A stretch of 64,000 bases of DNA from positions 62,001 to 126,000 of the forward strand of contig NZ_QKYW01000006.1 in the NCBI RefSeq assembly GCF_003253735.1, written 5' to 3'. Below the pieces are notes generated by a model. The model had not been told where the DNA came from. It saw only the letters and a list, made by a program, of their open reading frames with translations, and did not search any database. This DNA is from Pseudomonas sp. URMO17WK12:I2. GTDB taxonomy: Bacteria; Pseudomonadota; Gammaproteobacteria; Pseudomonadales; Pseudomonadaceae. Each line of letters opens with the position of its first letter. Position 1 is the first letter of the stretch. The position numbers were made by a program, and so were the translations under genes. Positions 13,853 through 24,100 of this stretch are shown here, one piece after another.

Positions 13853-15496
13853 TTAGCGCGGATACAGCGGTGGTAGCTGGCTGGCTTCCCCGCCATTTTC
13901 CTGGGTTTTCTCGGCCGGTGGCAGTTCGCCGATGGCCTGCCACAGTTGCTTGCCTTGCCAGTGCTGGCCGGCTTCACTGTACAGCGCGCCATTGAGCCCA
14001 TCCAGGGCGTCGGACAGTGGCGCAAAACGGGCAGCCATATCGGCCAGGGTTTCCGGCTGCTGACGTGCCCAGGCGTCGAGGGCCTGGCGGGTAGCCTGGC
14101 TGTCATTGGCCAGGCAGGCGCGCTTGAGGTCGTCGAGCAGGGTGCGCGGGCTGGGGCCGACCTGGGCGCTGCGCTGCACGGCCGGTTGGCTGCGCGCGTG
14201 CCACCAGAGGCCGAAGCCGAGCAGGGTGGTCAATGCCAGCAGCACGCTGCTCAGTTGCCAGGGCCATAACAACAGGTCGTCGGCGGCGGCGCCGTCGTGC
14301 GGGCGTGTTTCCACCGGCTGATCGACACTCAGCGCAGGATCAGCGGCCACATTCAGGGTGCGCGCCGGCAGGCTGGTGTGCTCCAGGCGATCCTCATGGG
14401 TGTTCCACCACACCACATCCACGGCGGGCAACTCCAGGGTGCCGGCCTTGCCTGCGACCAGCGCCTCACGCTCTTCGCGGCTGCCGATCACCCCGCGTTC
14501 GCTGCCTTCGTTGTTCAGTTGCGGCTGATCGGGGTAGCGGCGCAGACCTTCCACCTGGGTGGCCGGCAGCGGTGGTAGCTGGGCGCTGGACAGGCCATCG
14601 GCCTTGAGCATCAGGCTGCGGGTCAGCGAATCGCCAACCTTGATCTCGCCAGGCTCAGGGCTCCAGGCTTCGGCAAGGCTGAGGGCGCGGGCCGGCAGCC
14701 AGGGCGCGTCGGCCGGGTAGTCGGCCGGCTTGGCCTTGACCGACAGGGGGATTTCCGGGGAGCGCACCCGGGTGACCTTGCCCGGGCGCGGCCCGAACGG
14801 CGTATAGCCGTTGCGGCTGCTGCGGTCGGCCAAGGTGGCGCTGAATACCTGGCTGGGAATGGTCAGCTGGCCGCTCTTCTGCGGGAAGATGGCGTAGCGC
14901 AGCTCGATCACACCGTGGCGCACGCCGCCGATATCCTGCTCGTAGGTGCGAGGTTCGCCCAGGGATTCGACCCGCGCGTCGGGGATGTCCAGCTGTGTCA
15001 GGCTGCTGTCGTCGTACAGCGACACCGAATGATAGATGCGCAGGGTCAGCACGCTCTGTGCCTGCACGTAGACGCTTTCATGATCCAGGCTGGCGTCGAT
15101 GAACACCGGGGCCATCTGCTCATCGGCATTCTGGCTGCTGGCCTCGACCACGTGCAGGCTGATGGGCTGGGTCTGGGCGTCACCCAGGCGCAGCGGCGGT
15201 ATCACGACGTAACCACTGTGCCGCGGGCGGAGGGTGACGATCCAGCGGGTGCTGGCGCGGGCCTGGCCATCCAGGGTGGTCAGGCGGTTGACCTGGCGCG
15301 TGCCCAATACGTCGAAGAGCTCGTCGAGCGGCGTCAGGTCGGGCTTGCCGAACTCGGTGGCATCCGCCGATTCGAGGGTCAGGTCGAGGCTTTCGCCCAG
15401 CTTCAGCCGGCTGCGGTCGACGCTGGCGGTAAAGTCCTGCGCGCTGGCCTGCCATGCCAGCAGACAGAAAAGCAGGGTGCAGAGCAGGCGGGTCAT
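13853..15496 (-). CDS. batD: BatD-like protein (oxygen tolerance family)
   Basis: A 547-residue protein with a Sec signal peptide (MTRLLCTLLFCLLAWQASA), a long series of beta-sandwich domains with the BatD opening (FTASVDRSRLKLGESLDLTL), and one membrane helix near residue 415 (LSSVLLALTTLLGFGLWW) before a cytoplasmic helical tail. It is the last gene of the moxR-DUF58-DUF4381-batA-batB/C-batD operon and overlaps the batB/C stop by 4 bp. The name Bat comes from aerotolerance in Bacteroides; in Pseudomonas the role is probably envelope stress or folding with the MoxR ATPase, not proven here. Confidence 0.9.
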   Translation of the reverse strand: MTRLLCTLLFCLLAWQASAQDFTASVDRSRLKLGESLDLTLESADATEFGKPDLTPLDELFDVLGTRQVNRLTTLDGQARASTRWIVTLRPRHSGYVVIPPLRLGDAQTQPISLHVVEASSQNADEQMAPVFIDASLDHESVYVQAQSVLTLRIYHSVSLYDDSSLTQLDIPDARVESLGEPRTYEQDIGGVRHGVIELRYAIFPQKSGQLTIPSQVFSATLADRSSRNGYTPFGPRPGKVTRVRSPEIPLSVKAKPADYPADAPWLPARALSLAEAWSPEPGEIKVGDSLTRSLMLKADGLSSAQLPPLPATQVEGLRRYPDQPQLNNEGSERGVIGSREEREALVAGKAGTLELPAVDVVWWNTHEDRLEHTSLPARTLNVAADPALSVDQPVETRPHDGAAADDLLLWPWQLSSVLLALTTLLGFGLWWHARSQPAVQRSAQVGPSPRTLLDDLKRACLANDSQATRQALDAWARQQPETLADMAARFAPLSDALDGLNGALYSEAGQHWQGKQLWQAIGELPPAEKTQENGGEASQLPPLYPR

Positions 15497-17244
15497 GGGG
15501 CTTGTTCCTGACGCTGTTGCTGTTCATACCAGAATTTGCGGCGCAGCAATTCGCCCGGGTCATCGGGAATCTGCCGCAGCCATTGTTCCAGAGCCTGGCG
15601 CCGCTCGCCATCGAGGGGCGTGTCTGCTTCCTGCTCGTTGTCAGGGGAGGCTGTTTGCGCCGCTTCACCCTTGTCGACGGGCTCACCGTCGCCTTCGCCG
15701 GCCGGGTTCGGTTGCGGCTGATCCTGCTCGGGAGGCTGTTGCTCCTGGGCAGTTGACGGCTTGCCCTGGCCTTTCTGCTGGTCTTCGCTGGCGGCCGAGG
15801 ATTGGCCGGGTGGCTGCTGCCCATCAGGCTTGTCTTCGGGCTGCTGATCTTCGTCGGCATCCGGCTGTTCGGCCTGCTGTTGGCGCTGGCGCAGCAGTTC
15901 CTCGACCAGGGCCTTGTTGTTGGCCGCCTGCTGCAGTTGCGGATCGATTTCCAGGGCCCGCTCGTAGGCGTCGATGGCCGCTTCCAGCTCGTTACTGCGG
16001 GCCAGGGCGTTGCCGCGGTTATAGAGCGAGGGCGCACTGTCATCCTTGGCGAATTGTTCGGCCGCCGCCGCGTAGTCGCCTGCTTCATAGAGCGCCAGGC
16101 CACGCCAGTGCGGGTTCTCGAAACGCTCGGCGGCCTCCTTGGGGCGCCCGGCTTCGAGCAGGCGCTGGCCCTGCTGGTCGGCGCGCAGCCAGAGGTCGTC
16201 GAAGCTCATGGCCATGCCGGTCTGCGGGGTACCGAGCAACAGCAGCGGCAGGCACAGCAGCCAGCCACGGCGCCCGGCACAGGCGGCCAGCAGCAACAGC
16301 GGCAGCAGCAGCCAGTAGCCCTGGTCGGCCCAGCTACGCAGTTGCGTCTTGTGGCCGTTGTCGCGCAGCTGCGACGGGGCGTCGAGCAAGCCAAGGCTGC
16401 GCAGGTCGCGGTCGTCCAGGCTGACGCTGCGGTACTGGCCCTGGACGCTCGCCGCGAACTGCCGCAAGCCGCTGACATCCAGGCGCGGCATGAGGATGGC
16501 GCCTTGCTCGTCCCTCATGAAGGTGCCGTCTTCCTGAACGATCGGTGCGCCTTCGCTGCTGCCCACGCCGAGGATGTGCAGGCGTCCGCCGCGGTTGCCG
16601 AGCAGCCTGGCGATGGCACTGCGTTCGCGGTCGTCCAGGCTGCTGGTGATCAGTAGCAGGCGGCCTTGCCCCTGGGCGCCGCCCTTGAGCAGGTCGAGGG
16701 CCTTGGCCACCGCCAGGTCGGCGCGCTTGCCGGGCTCGGGCATGATCGAGGGCTTCAGCGCTTCGAGCAGGTTGCGGCTGGTGCCCAGATCATCGGACAG
16801 CGGCACCAGGGTGTGGGCGCTGCCGGCGTACACCACGATCGCAGTCTGCGCGTCGCCACGGGCCTGCAGCAAATCGAGCAGCTTGCGCCGGGCCTGGGCC
16901 AGGCGATTGGGCGAGGCGTCGCTGGCCAGCATCTGCGGCGTCAGTTCGAGCATCACCACCAGCGGGTCTGCGGGCTTGACGTCGTTTTGCTCGATGCGCT
17001 GCCAGCTGGGGCCGACCAGCGCCAGGCTAGCCAGCAGCCAGGCCAGCGCGAGGATGACCAGCGGCAGACGGCTGCGCCGGCCGCGCCCGCCACGCAGCAG
17101 CACCGCGTGAAAGGCCGGCGGCAGCAGAGTCTGCCAGCGGCCGCTGCGGGTTTCCCGGTGCGCCAGCAACCACAGTAGCCAGGCCAGCACCGGCAACGCC
17201 AGCAGCCACCAGGGGCGCAGCAGGTGGGGCAGGAAATCGTTCAT
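15493..17244 (-). CDS. BatB-BatC fusion: VWA domain plus TPR protein
   Basis: A 583-residue protein. Two N-terminal membrane helices (about residues 10-25 and 55-75) precede a von Willebrand A domain (about 90-290), a further helix near 305-330, and a tetratricopeptide section (about 370-450: AAAAEQFAK, LYNRGNALARSNELEAAIDAYERAL). A very Gln/Pro/Glu-rich low-complexity tail (about 460-560) follows. The metal-binding MIDAS start is VVMLELTPQM instead of DxSxS, so this VWA domain probably does not bind metal normally, unlike BatA next door. The start at 17244 forms an ATGA overlap with the batA stop; an in-frame upstream extension inside batA is rejected. Confidence 0.9.
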   Translation of the reverse strand: MNDFLPHLLRPWWLLALPVLAWLLWLLAHRETRSGRWQTLLPPAFHAVLLRGGRGRRSRLPLVILALAWLLASLALVGPSWQRIEQNDVKPADPLVVMLELTPQMLASDASPNRLAQARRKLLDLLQARGDAQTAIVVYAGSAHTLVPLSDDLGTSRNLLEALKPSIMPEPGKRADLAVAKALDLLKGGAQGQGRLLLITSSLDDRERSAIARLLGNRGGRLHILGVGSSEGAPIVQEDGTFMRDEQGAILMPRLDVSGLRQFAASVQGQYRSVSLDDRDLRSLGLLDAPSQLRDNGHKTQLRSWADQGYWLLLPLLLLAACAGRRGWLLCLPLLLLGTPQTGMAMSFDDLWLRADQQGQRLLEAGRPKEAAERFENPHWRGLALYEAGDYAAAAEQFAKDDSAPSLYNRGNALARSNELEAAIDAYERALEIDPQLQQAANNKALVEELLRQRQQQAEQPDADEDQQPEDKPDGQQPPGQSSAASEDQQKGQGKPSTAQEQQPPEQDQPQPNPAGEGDGEPVDKGEAAQTASPDNEQEADTPLDGERRQALEQWLRQIPDDPGELLRRKFWYEQQQRQEQAP

Positions 17245-18272
17245 GGCGTCTTGCGCCCCAGGCGCTGACCGATGTTCGCCAGTTGCTGGCGCAGCTGCGG
17301 CCACAGGCTGCGGATCACCAGCGCCAGGCTCAGCAGCAGGGCGGCGGCCAGCGGCCAGGCATAGAGTGCCTGGGCCGGGCGTGCCAGGGTCGGCTGCTGA
17401 GCCACTGGCTCGAGGCGGTCGAGGGTCGCCTCGATGTTCTGCAGTTCGCGCTGATCGCGGGCGCGGAAGTATTCGCCGCCGGTGAGGTCGGCGATGGCGC
17501 GCAGGCTCGGCTCATCCAGGTCCAGGCTCGGGTTGAGGCCGAAGGCAGCGAAATTGCCGGCCTGCTGCGGGTCGGCACCGATACCGATGGGGTAGATGGT
17601 CACGCCTTGTTCGGCAGCCAGGCGGGCGGCGGTCATGGGGTCGATCTGCCCGCCATTGTTGGCGCCGTCGGTGATCAGCACCAGCACCCGGCTGTCGGCC
17701 GGGCGTTGGCGCAGGCGTTTGACCGCCAGGCCGATGGCATCGCCGATGGCGGTGTTCTGCCCGGCGATGCCGATCACCGCTTCGTCGAGCCAGGTGCGCA
17801 CCGTCTGCCGGTCGAAGGTCAGCGGCGCCTGCAGGTAGGCCTGGCTGCCGAACAGGATCAGCCCGACACGATCACCGGTGCGGCCGTCGATGAATTCGCC
17901 GATCAGTTGCTTGACCAGGGTCAGGCGGCTGACGTCCTCGTCGCCCAGGCGCATGTCGGCGTAATCCATCGAGCCGGACACATCCACGGCGATCAGCAGG
18001 TCGCGGCCGCTGGCCGGCAGCGGCAAGGGCTCGCCGACCCATTCGGGACGGGCGGCGGCGATCAGCAGCAGCAACCAGAGCAGGGCGAAGTGCACCTGCT
18101 TTTTCCAGGGCGGTAGCTGCAGGCGGGCGCGGCGCCCGGAAAGATTTTCCAGCTCGCCGAGAAAACTCACCTGCAGCGCCGCCTCGCCACTGTCGGCCGC
18201 CGGCAGCCACAGGCGCAGCAGCCAGGGCAGGGGGGCGAGCAGGAAGAGCCACGGCCAGGCGAACTCAAACAT
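17241..18272 (-). CDS. BatA-like VWA domain membrane protein
   Basis: A 343-residue protein with an N-terminal membrane segment (WPWLFLLAPLPWLLRLWL), a second helix near residue 65 (FALLWLLLLIAAA), a VWA domain from about 90 to 290 with a canonical MIDAS (AVDVSGSMD, then the TDGANNGG region), and a C-terminal helix (LYAWPLAAALLLSLALVI). It is the BatA-type partner of the BatB/C fusion. MoxR ATPases and VWA proteins work as chaperone-like pairs. The ATG at 18272 overlaps the end of the DUF4381 gene by 8 bp; a longer in-frame start lies within that gene and is less likely. Confidence 0.9.
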   Translation of the reverse strand: MFEFAWPWLFLLAPLPWLLRLWLPAADSGEAALQVSFLGELENLSGRRARLQLPPWKKQVHFALLWLLLLIAAARPEWVGEPLPLPASGRDLLIAVDVSGSMDYADMRLGDEDVSRLTLVKQLIGEFIDGRTGDRVGLILFGSQAYLQAPLTFDRQTVRTWLDEAVIGIAGQNTAIGDAIGLAVKRLRQRPADSRVLVLITDGANNGGQIDPMTAARLAAEQGVTIYPIGIGADPQQAGNFAAFGLNPSLDLDEPSLRAIADLTGGEYFRARDQRELQNIEATLDRLEPVAQQPTLARPAQALYAWPLAAALLLSLALVIRSLWPQLRQQLANIGQRLGRKTP

Positions 18273-18759
18273 GCTTGCGAATCCAGGTGGCGACCGCCTG
18301 ATGCAGGCCATCGATGGCCTTGTCATCCAGCGTGCACTGCGGCTTGTAGGCGCCCTCGACGAGGATCATCCAGCGCGTCAGGCCGGCGGCCGGGCAGCGG
18401 TTGTCGAGAAATGCCAGCCAGGCGCGGCTGCTCAGGGTATGGCTATGGCTGTCCGGGTAGCGCTCGCGGCACAGGCGCTTGAGCAGGCCATTGAGCTGCT
18501 GCAGCCAGGGGCCTGCCGGGGCGCCGTCGTAGGGTTTGCTCAGGCGTTGCAGCTCCCGCAGGGCTGCTTCGCGCATGGGATCCAAGGGCTGTTCGGCGGC
18601 CTGCCGGCGGCGCGGCCGCGGCAGGCGCGGTAGCAGGCGCCAGGCAAGCCAGCCGAGCACGGGCAGCAGCACCGCGAGCAGCCACCAGCCGGGCGCCGGT
18701 GGCCACCAGCCGATGGCGGCGGGGGCGATCAGCGGCTCGAGCTGATCTAGTGGGTTCAT
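18265..18759 (-). CDS. DUF4381 domain-containing membrane protein
   Basis: A 164-residue protein with one membrane helix near residues 23-45 (GWWLLAVLLPVLGWLAWRLL), an Arg/Pro-rich linker and a cytoplasmic helical domain ending TLDDKAIDGLHQAVATWIRKHV. This is the DUF4381 layout, always found between DUF58 and BatA genes in MoxR operons. It overlaps the DUF58 stop by 4 bp and batA by 8 bp, so translation is coupled. Its biochemical role is unknown; it is probably an anchoring or scaffold part of the MoxR-VWA membrane complex. Confidence 0.88.
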   Translation of the reverse strand: MNPLDQLEPLIAPAAIGWWPPAPGWWLLAVLLPVLGWLAWRLLPRLPRPRRRQAAEQPLDPMREAALRELQRLSKPYDGAPAGPWLQQLNGLLKRLCRERYPDSHSHTLSSRAWLAFLDNRCPAAGLTRWMILVEGAYKPQCTLDDKAIDGLHQAVATWIRKHV

Positions 18760-19708
18760 GCCGACTTACCGGGGCGCAGGTTGTTGAGGTGCTCGTGCAA
18801 CTGCTCGACCAGCTCCTGGCCGGTGGACAGCGACAGCAGCGGCACGCCGAGCTTGTTCGCCAGGCGCTGCCAGCGGGCGCGGCGTGCCTGGGCCTGGTCG
18901 CGGTAACTGTGCTGCAGGTTGGCGTCTTCGGTGTCGACGTCCAGCTGGGCATCGCCTTCGCCGAAGCGCAGCAGGCCTGAGGCGGGCAGGGCGTGGTCGA
19001 GCGGGTCGGAGACCGGCAGCAGCAGCAGGTCGGTATGCCGGGCCAGCAGGATCAGCTGTTGCTCGCTGCTGTCGCCCAGGGTGCGCTCGTCGCAGAGGAT
19101 CACCACCAGGCTGCCAGGGCGCAGCACTTCCCGGGCGCGGCGCAGGGCCAGGCCGAAGCTGTCGCGCACCAGCGGCGTGTCGGCTGACAGCGCCTGGTTG
19201 GCACGAGCCAGGCGGGCGAGCAGTTGCAGGAGGCTCTGCTTGCTGCGCCGCGGCTTGATCTCGTGATTGTCCTGGCCGCCGAATACCAGGCCGCCGATGC
19301 GGTCATTGTGGCCCAGGGCGGCCCAGCCGATCAGCCCGGCGGCGCGGGCGGCGAGCACCGACTTGAACATCAGCCCCGAGCCGAAGAACAGCTGACGGCT
19401 CTGCTCCACCAATAGATAGATGGGCCGTTCGCGCTCTTCGTGGAACAGCTTGGTATGCGGTTCCTGGGTGCGAGCGGTGACGCGCCAGTCGATGGTGCGC
19501 ACGTCGTCGCCCGGCTGATAGACGCGCACCTGGTCGAAGTCCACACCGCGGCCGCGCAGCTTCGAGTGGTGCAGGCCGATCAGCGGGCTGCGCCGGCCGG
19601 GCGTGGAGAACAGCTGCACCTCGCGCACCCTGTGGCGCATGTCGATCAGTTGCTTGAGATCGGTGCGGATGCCCGCCTGCAGCTCAGGGTTATCCGCGGG
19701 CGCAAGCA

Positions 19709-19709
<1 letters not shown>
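18756..19709 (-). CDS. DUF58 domain-containing protein
   Basis: A 317-residue soluble protein. The DUF58 hallmark is the LRGRGVDFDQVRVYQPGDDVRTIDWRVTAR region (about residues 50-80; given here as a motif location), followed by a VWA-like fold (IYLLVEQSRQLFFGSG, with a degenerate MIDAS). DUF58 proteins are constant partners of MoxR ATPases and are thought to link them to the membrane VWA proteins. The ATG at 19709 shares one base with the moxR stop (TGATG); a much longer open frame upstream is the shadow of moxR and is rejected. The 3' end overlaps the DUF4381 start by 4 bp. Confidence 0.88.
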
Positions 19710-20668
<959 letters not shown>

Positions 20669-21138
20669 GGGCTGTCCAGATGCGAATCGCGAGCGACGAA
20701 CCCCGCTCGTCAGGGCCGAACATGATAATCGAAGGCAGGGGCGTTAAGCCATGTGAGCCTGCCCCGGTGCGTGAGCGAGTCGCTGGCCGCAGAACCTCGA
20801 TGCACGGCGGGCGCGGCCTCAGGCACTGGTCAACTGGCCGGCCCGCAAGGAGATGACCCAGGACCTGTACGACCAGCCTGATGGGGTGAGGCCAGACTTT
20901 AGGCGTTGTGCCACTACACTGCAAGCGGTTGTACGATGTCTGCCGTTATGGAAGGGGTGTGAACGAAAATGTCGCCGCACCGCAAGCGTGCAGCGGGCCT
21001 GCCTCGTTAAGCTCGTCGGGCGCCTGTGACCGGCGCGTCATTTGCGCATCGGGTAGCGTTTGCAAGTAGCCGGTCTAAGGTTGAACTACGTACGGAAACA
21101 ACAATCGCACTTACCAAGCCTACAGACGGAGTACAAGC
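20669..21138. other. Divergent intergenic region, moxR and gdhB
   Basis: No gene, RNA or repeat could be supported here. It must hold the two divergent promoters. GGAG at 21129-21132 is the ribosome site for gdhB. Confidence 0.6.
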
Positions 21139-24100
21139 ATGGCGTTCTTCACCGCGGCCAGCAAAGCCGACTTTCAGCAGCAACTGCAAGCGGCCCTGGC
21201 GCAGCACGTCAGCGAGCAGGATCAGCCACAAGTGGCCCTGTTCGCTGAACAGTTCTTTGGCATCATCGCACTCGAAGAGCTGACCCAGCGGCGACTTTCC
21301 GACCTCGTTGGCTGCACCCTTTCCGCCTGGCGTCTGCTGGCCCAGTTCGACCCCGCCCAGCCCCAGGTTCGCGTCTTCAACCCCGATTATGAAAAGCACG
21401 GCTGGCAGAGCACCCATACCGGCATCGAGGTGCTGCACCCGGACATCCCGTTCCTGGTCGACTCCGTACGTATCGAACTCAAGCGCCGTGGCTATAGCAT
21501 CCATACCCTGCAGAACAGTGTGCTCAGCGTGCGCCGCGATGCCCAGGGCGCGCTGCTCGAACTGCTGCCCAAGGGCACCACGGGCGAGGGCATCAGCCTT
21601 GAGTCGCTGATGTTCCTGGAGATCAACCGCTGCGCCAGCAACGTCGAGATCAAGTCGCTGCAGAAGACCCTGCTCGAAGTCCTCGAGGAAGTGCGCCTGA
21701 GCGTGGCCGACTTCCAGCCGATGAAGGCCAAGGCTCAGGAGCTGCTGGGCAAGCTGGGTGACGGCACCTTCGGCCATGGCAGTGCCGATCCGGCCGAGCT
21801 GGAAGAGATCAAGGTGTTTCTCGCCTGGCTGCAGGACAACCATTTCACCTTCCTCGGCTACGAGGAGTTCACCGTTCACGATGACGCCGATGGCGGCCAT
21901 CTGCAGTACGACGAAAGCTCGCTGCTCGGCTTGTCCAAGCGCCTGCGCAGCGGCCTGAGCAAGGACGACCTGCACATCGAGCCCTATGCCCTGGCCTACC
22001 TGCGCGAGCCGACCCTGCTGTCGTTCGCCAAGGCCGCGCAACCGAGCCGCGTGCACCGCCCGGCCTATCCGGACTTCGTCTCCATCCGTGAAGTCGACGC
22101 CAGCGGCAAGGTGGTCAAGGAGTGCCGCTTCCTCGGCATCTATACCTCAACCGCTTACAGCGAAAGCGTGCGTGATATCCCCTATATCCGCCGCAAGGTC
22201 GCCGAGGTCGAGCAGCGCTCCGGGTTCATTTCCCAGGGTCACCTGAGCAAGGAACTGGTCAAGGTTCTCGAAGTGCTGCCGCGCGATGATCTGTTCCAGA
22301 CGCCGGTCGACGAACTGGCCAGCACGGCGCTGTCGATCGTGCAGATCCAGGAGCGCAACAAGGTGCGCCTGTTCCTGCGCTTCGACCCCTACGGCCGCTT
22401 CGTCTATGCGCTGGCCTATGTACCGCGCGATATCTATTCCACCGAAACCCGCCTGCGTATCCAGCAGGTGCTGGTCGACCGCCTGCAGGCCAGCGACTGC
22501 GAGTTCTGGACCTACTTCTCCGAATCCGTGCTGGCCCGTGTGCAGTTCATCCTGCGCGTGGACCCGAAAAACAAGCTGGACATCGACCCCCAGCAACTCG
22601 AGCGCGAAGTCGTCCAGGCCTGCCGCTCGTGGACCGACGACTACGCCGCCCTGGCCGTGGAGAACTTCGGCGAAGCCAAGGGCACCCGCGTGCTCACCGA
22701 TTTCCCGAAAAGCTTCCCGGCCGGTTATCGCGAGCGCTTCGCGCCGCACTCGGCGGTGGTCGACATGCAGCACCTGCGCAGCCTCTCCGAAGAGCGTCCG
22801 TTGGTGATGAGCTTCTACCAGCCGCTGGTTCCCGGCGAGCGCCAATTGCACTGCAAGCTCTACCACGCCGATACGCCGCTGGCCCTGTCCGACGTGCTGC
22901 CGGTGCTGGAAAACCTCGGTCTGCGCGTGCTGGGCGAGTTCCCTTATCGCCTGCAGCATCAGAACGGTCGCGAATTCTGGATTCATGACTTCGCCTTCAC
23001 CTACCCCGAAGGCATGAAGCTCGACATCCAGCAGCTCAACGACACCCTGCAGGATGCCTTCGTACACATCGTGCGCGGTAACGCCGAGAACGACTCCTTC
23101 AACCGCCTGGTGCTGACTGCCGGCCTGGCCTGGCGTGACGTGGCGCTGCTGCGTGCCTATGCCCGTTACCTGAAGCAGATTCGCCTGGGCTTCGACCTCG
23201 GCTACATCGCCAACACGCTGCTCAACCACGCCGATATCGCCCGCGAGCTGGTACGCCTGTTCAAGACGCGCTTCTACCTGGCCCGCAAGCTCAATGCCGA
23301 TGACCTGAACGACAAGCAGCAGAAGCTCGAGCAAGCCATTCTCGGTGCCCTGGACAATGTGGCGGTGCTCAACGAAGACCGCATCCTGCGTCGCTACCTG
23401 GACCTGATCAAGGCCACTCTGCGCACCAACTTCTACCAGCCAGACGCCTTGGGCGAGGTGAAGAATTACTTCAGCTTCAAGTTCAACCCCAGCGCGATTC
23501 CCGAACTGCCACGGCCGGTGCCGAAGTTCGAGATTTTCGTCTATTCGCCGCGTGTCGAAGGCGTGCACTTGCGCTTTGGCAACGTGGCCCGTGGTGGCCT
23601 GCGCTGGTCCGACCGTGAAGAGGACTTCCGTACCGAAGTGCTCGGCCTGGTAAAAGCCCAGCAGGTCAAGAACGCGGTGATCGTGCCGGTCGGCGCCAAG
23701 GGCGGCTTCGTACCACGGCGCCTGCCGGTGGGCGGCGGCCGCGACGAGATCCAGGCCGAGGCCATCGCCTGCTATCGCATCTTCATCAGTGGCCTGCTGG
23801 ACATCACCGACAACCTGAAGGAAGGCGAGGTGGCGCCCCCGGCCAACGTGGTGCGCCACGATGGCGACGACCCGTACCTGGTGGTCGCGGCCGACAAGGG
23901 CACCGCAACCTTCTCCGATATCGCCAACGGCATCGCCAACGAATATGGCTTCTGGCTCGGTGACGCCTTCGCTTCGGGCGGTTCGGCCGGTTACGACCAC
24001 AAAGGCATGGGCATCACCGCCAAGGGCGGCTGGGTCTCGGTGCAGCGTCACTTCCGCGAGCGCGGCATCGACGTGCAGAAGGACCTGACCACCGTGATCG

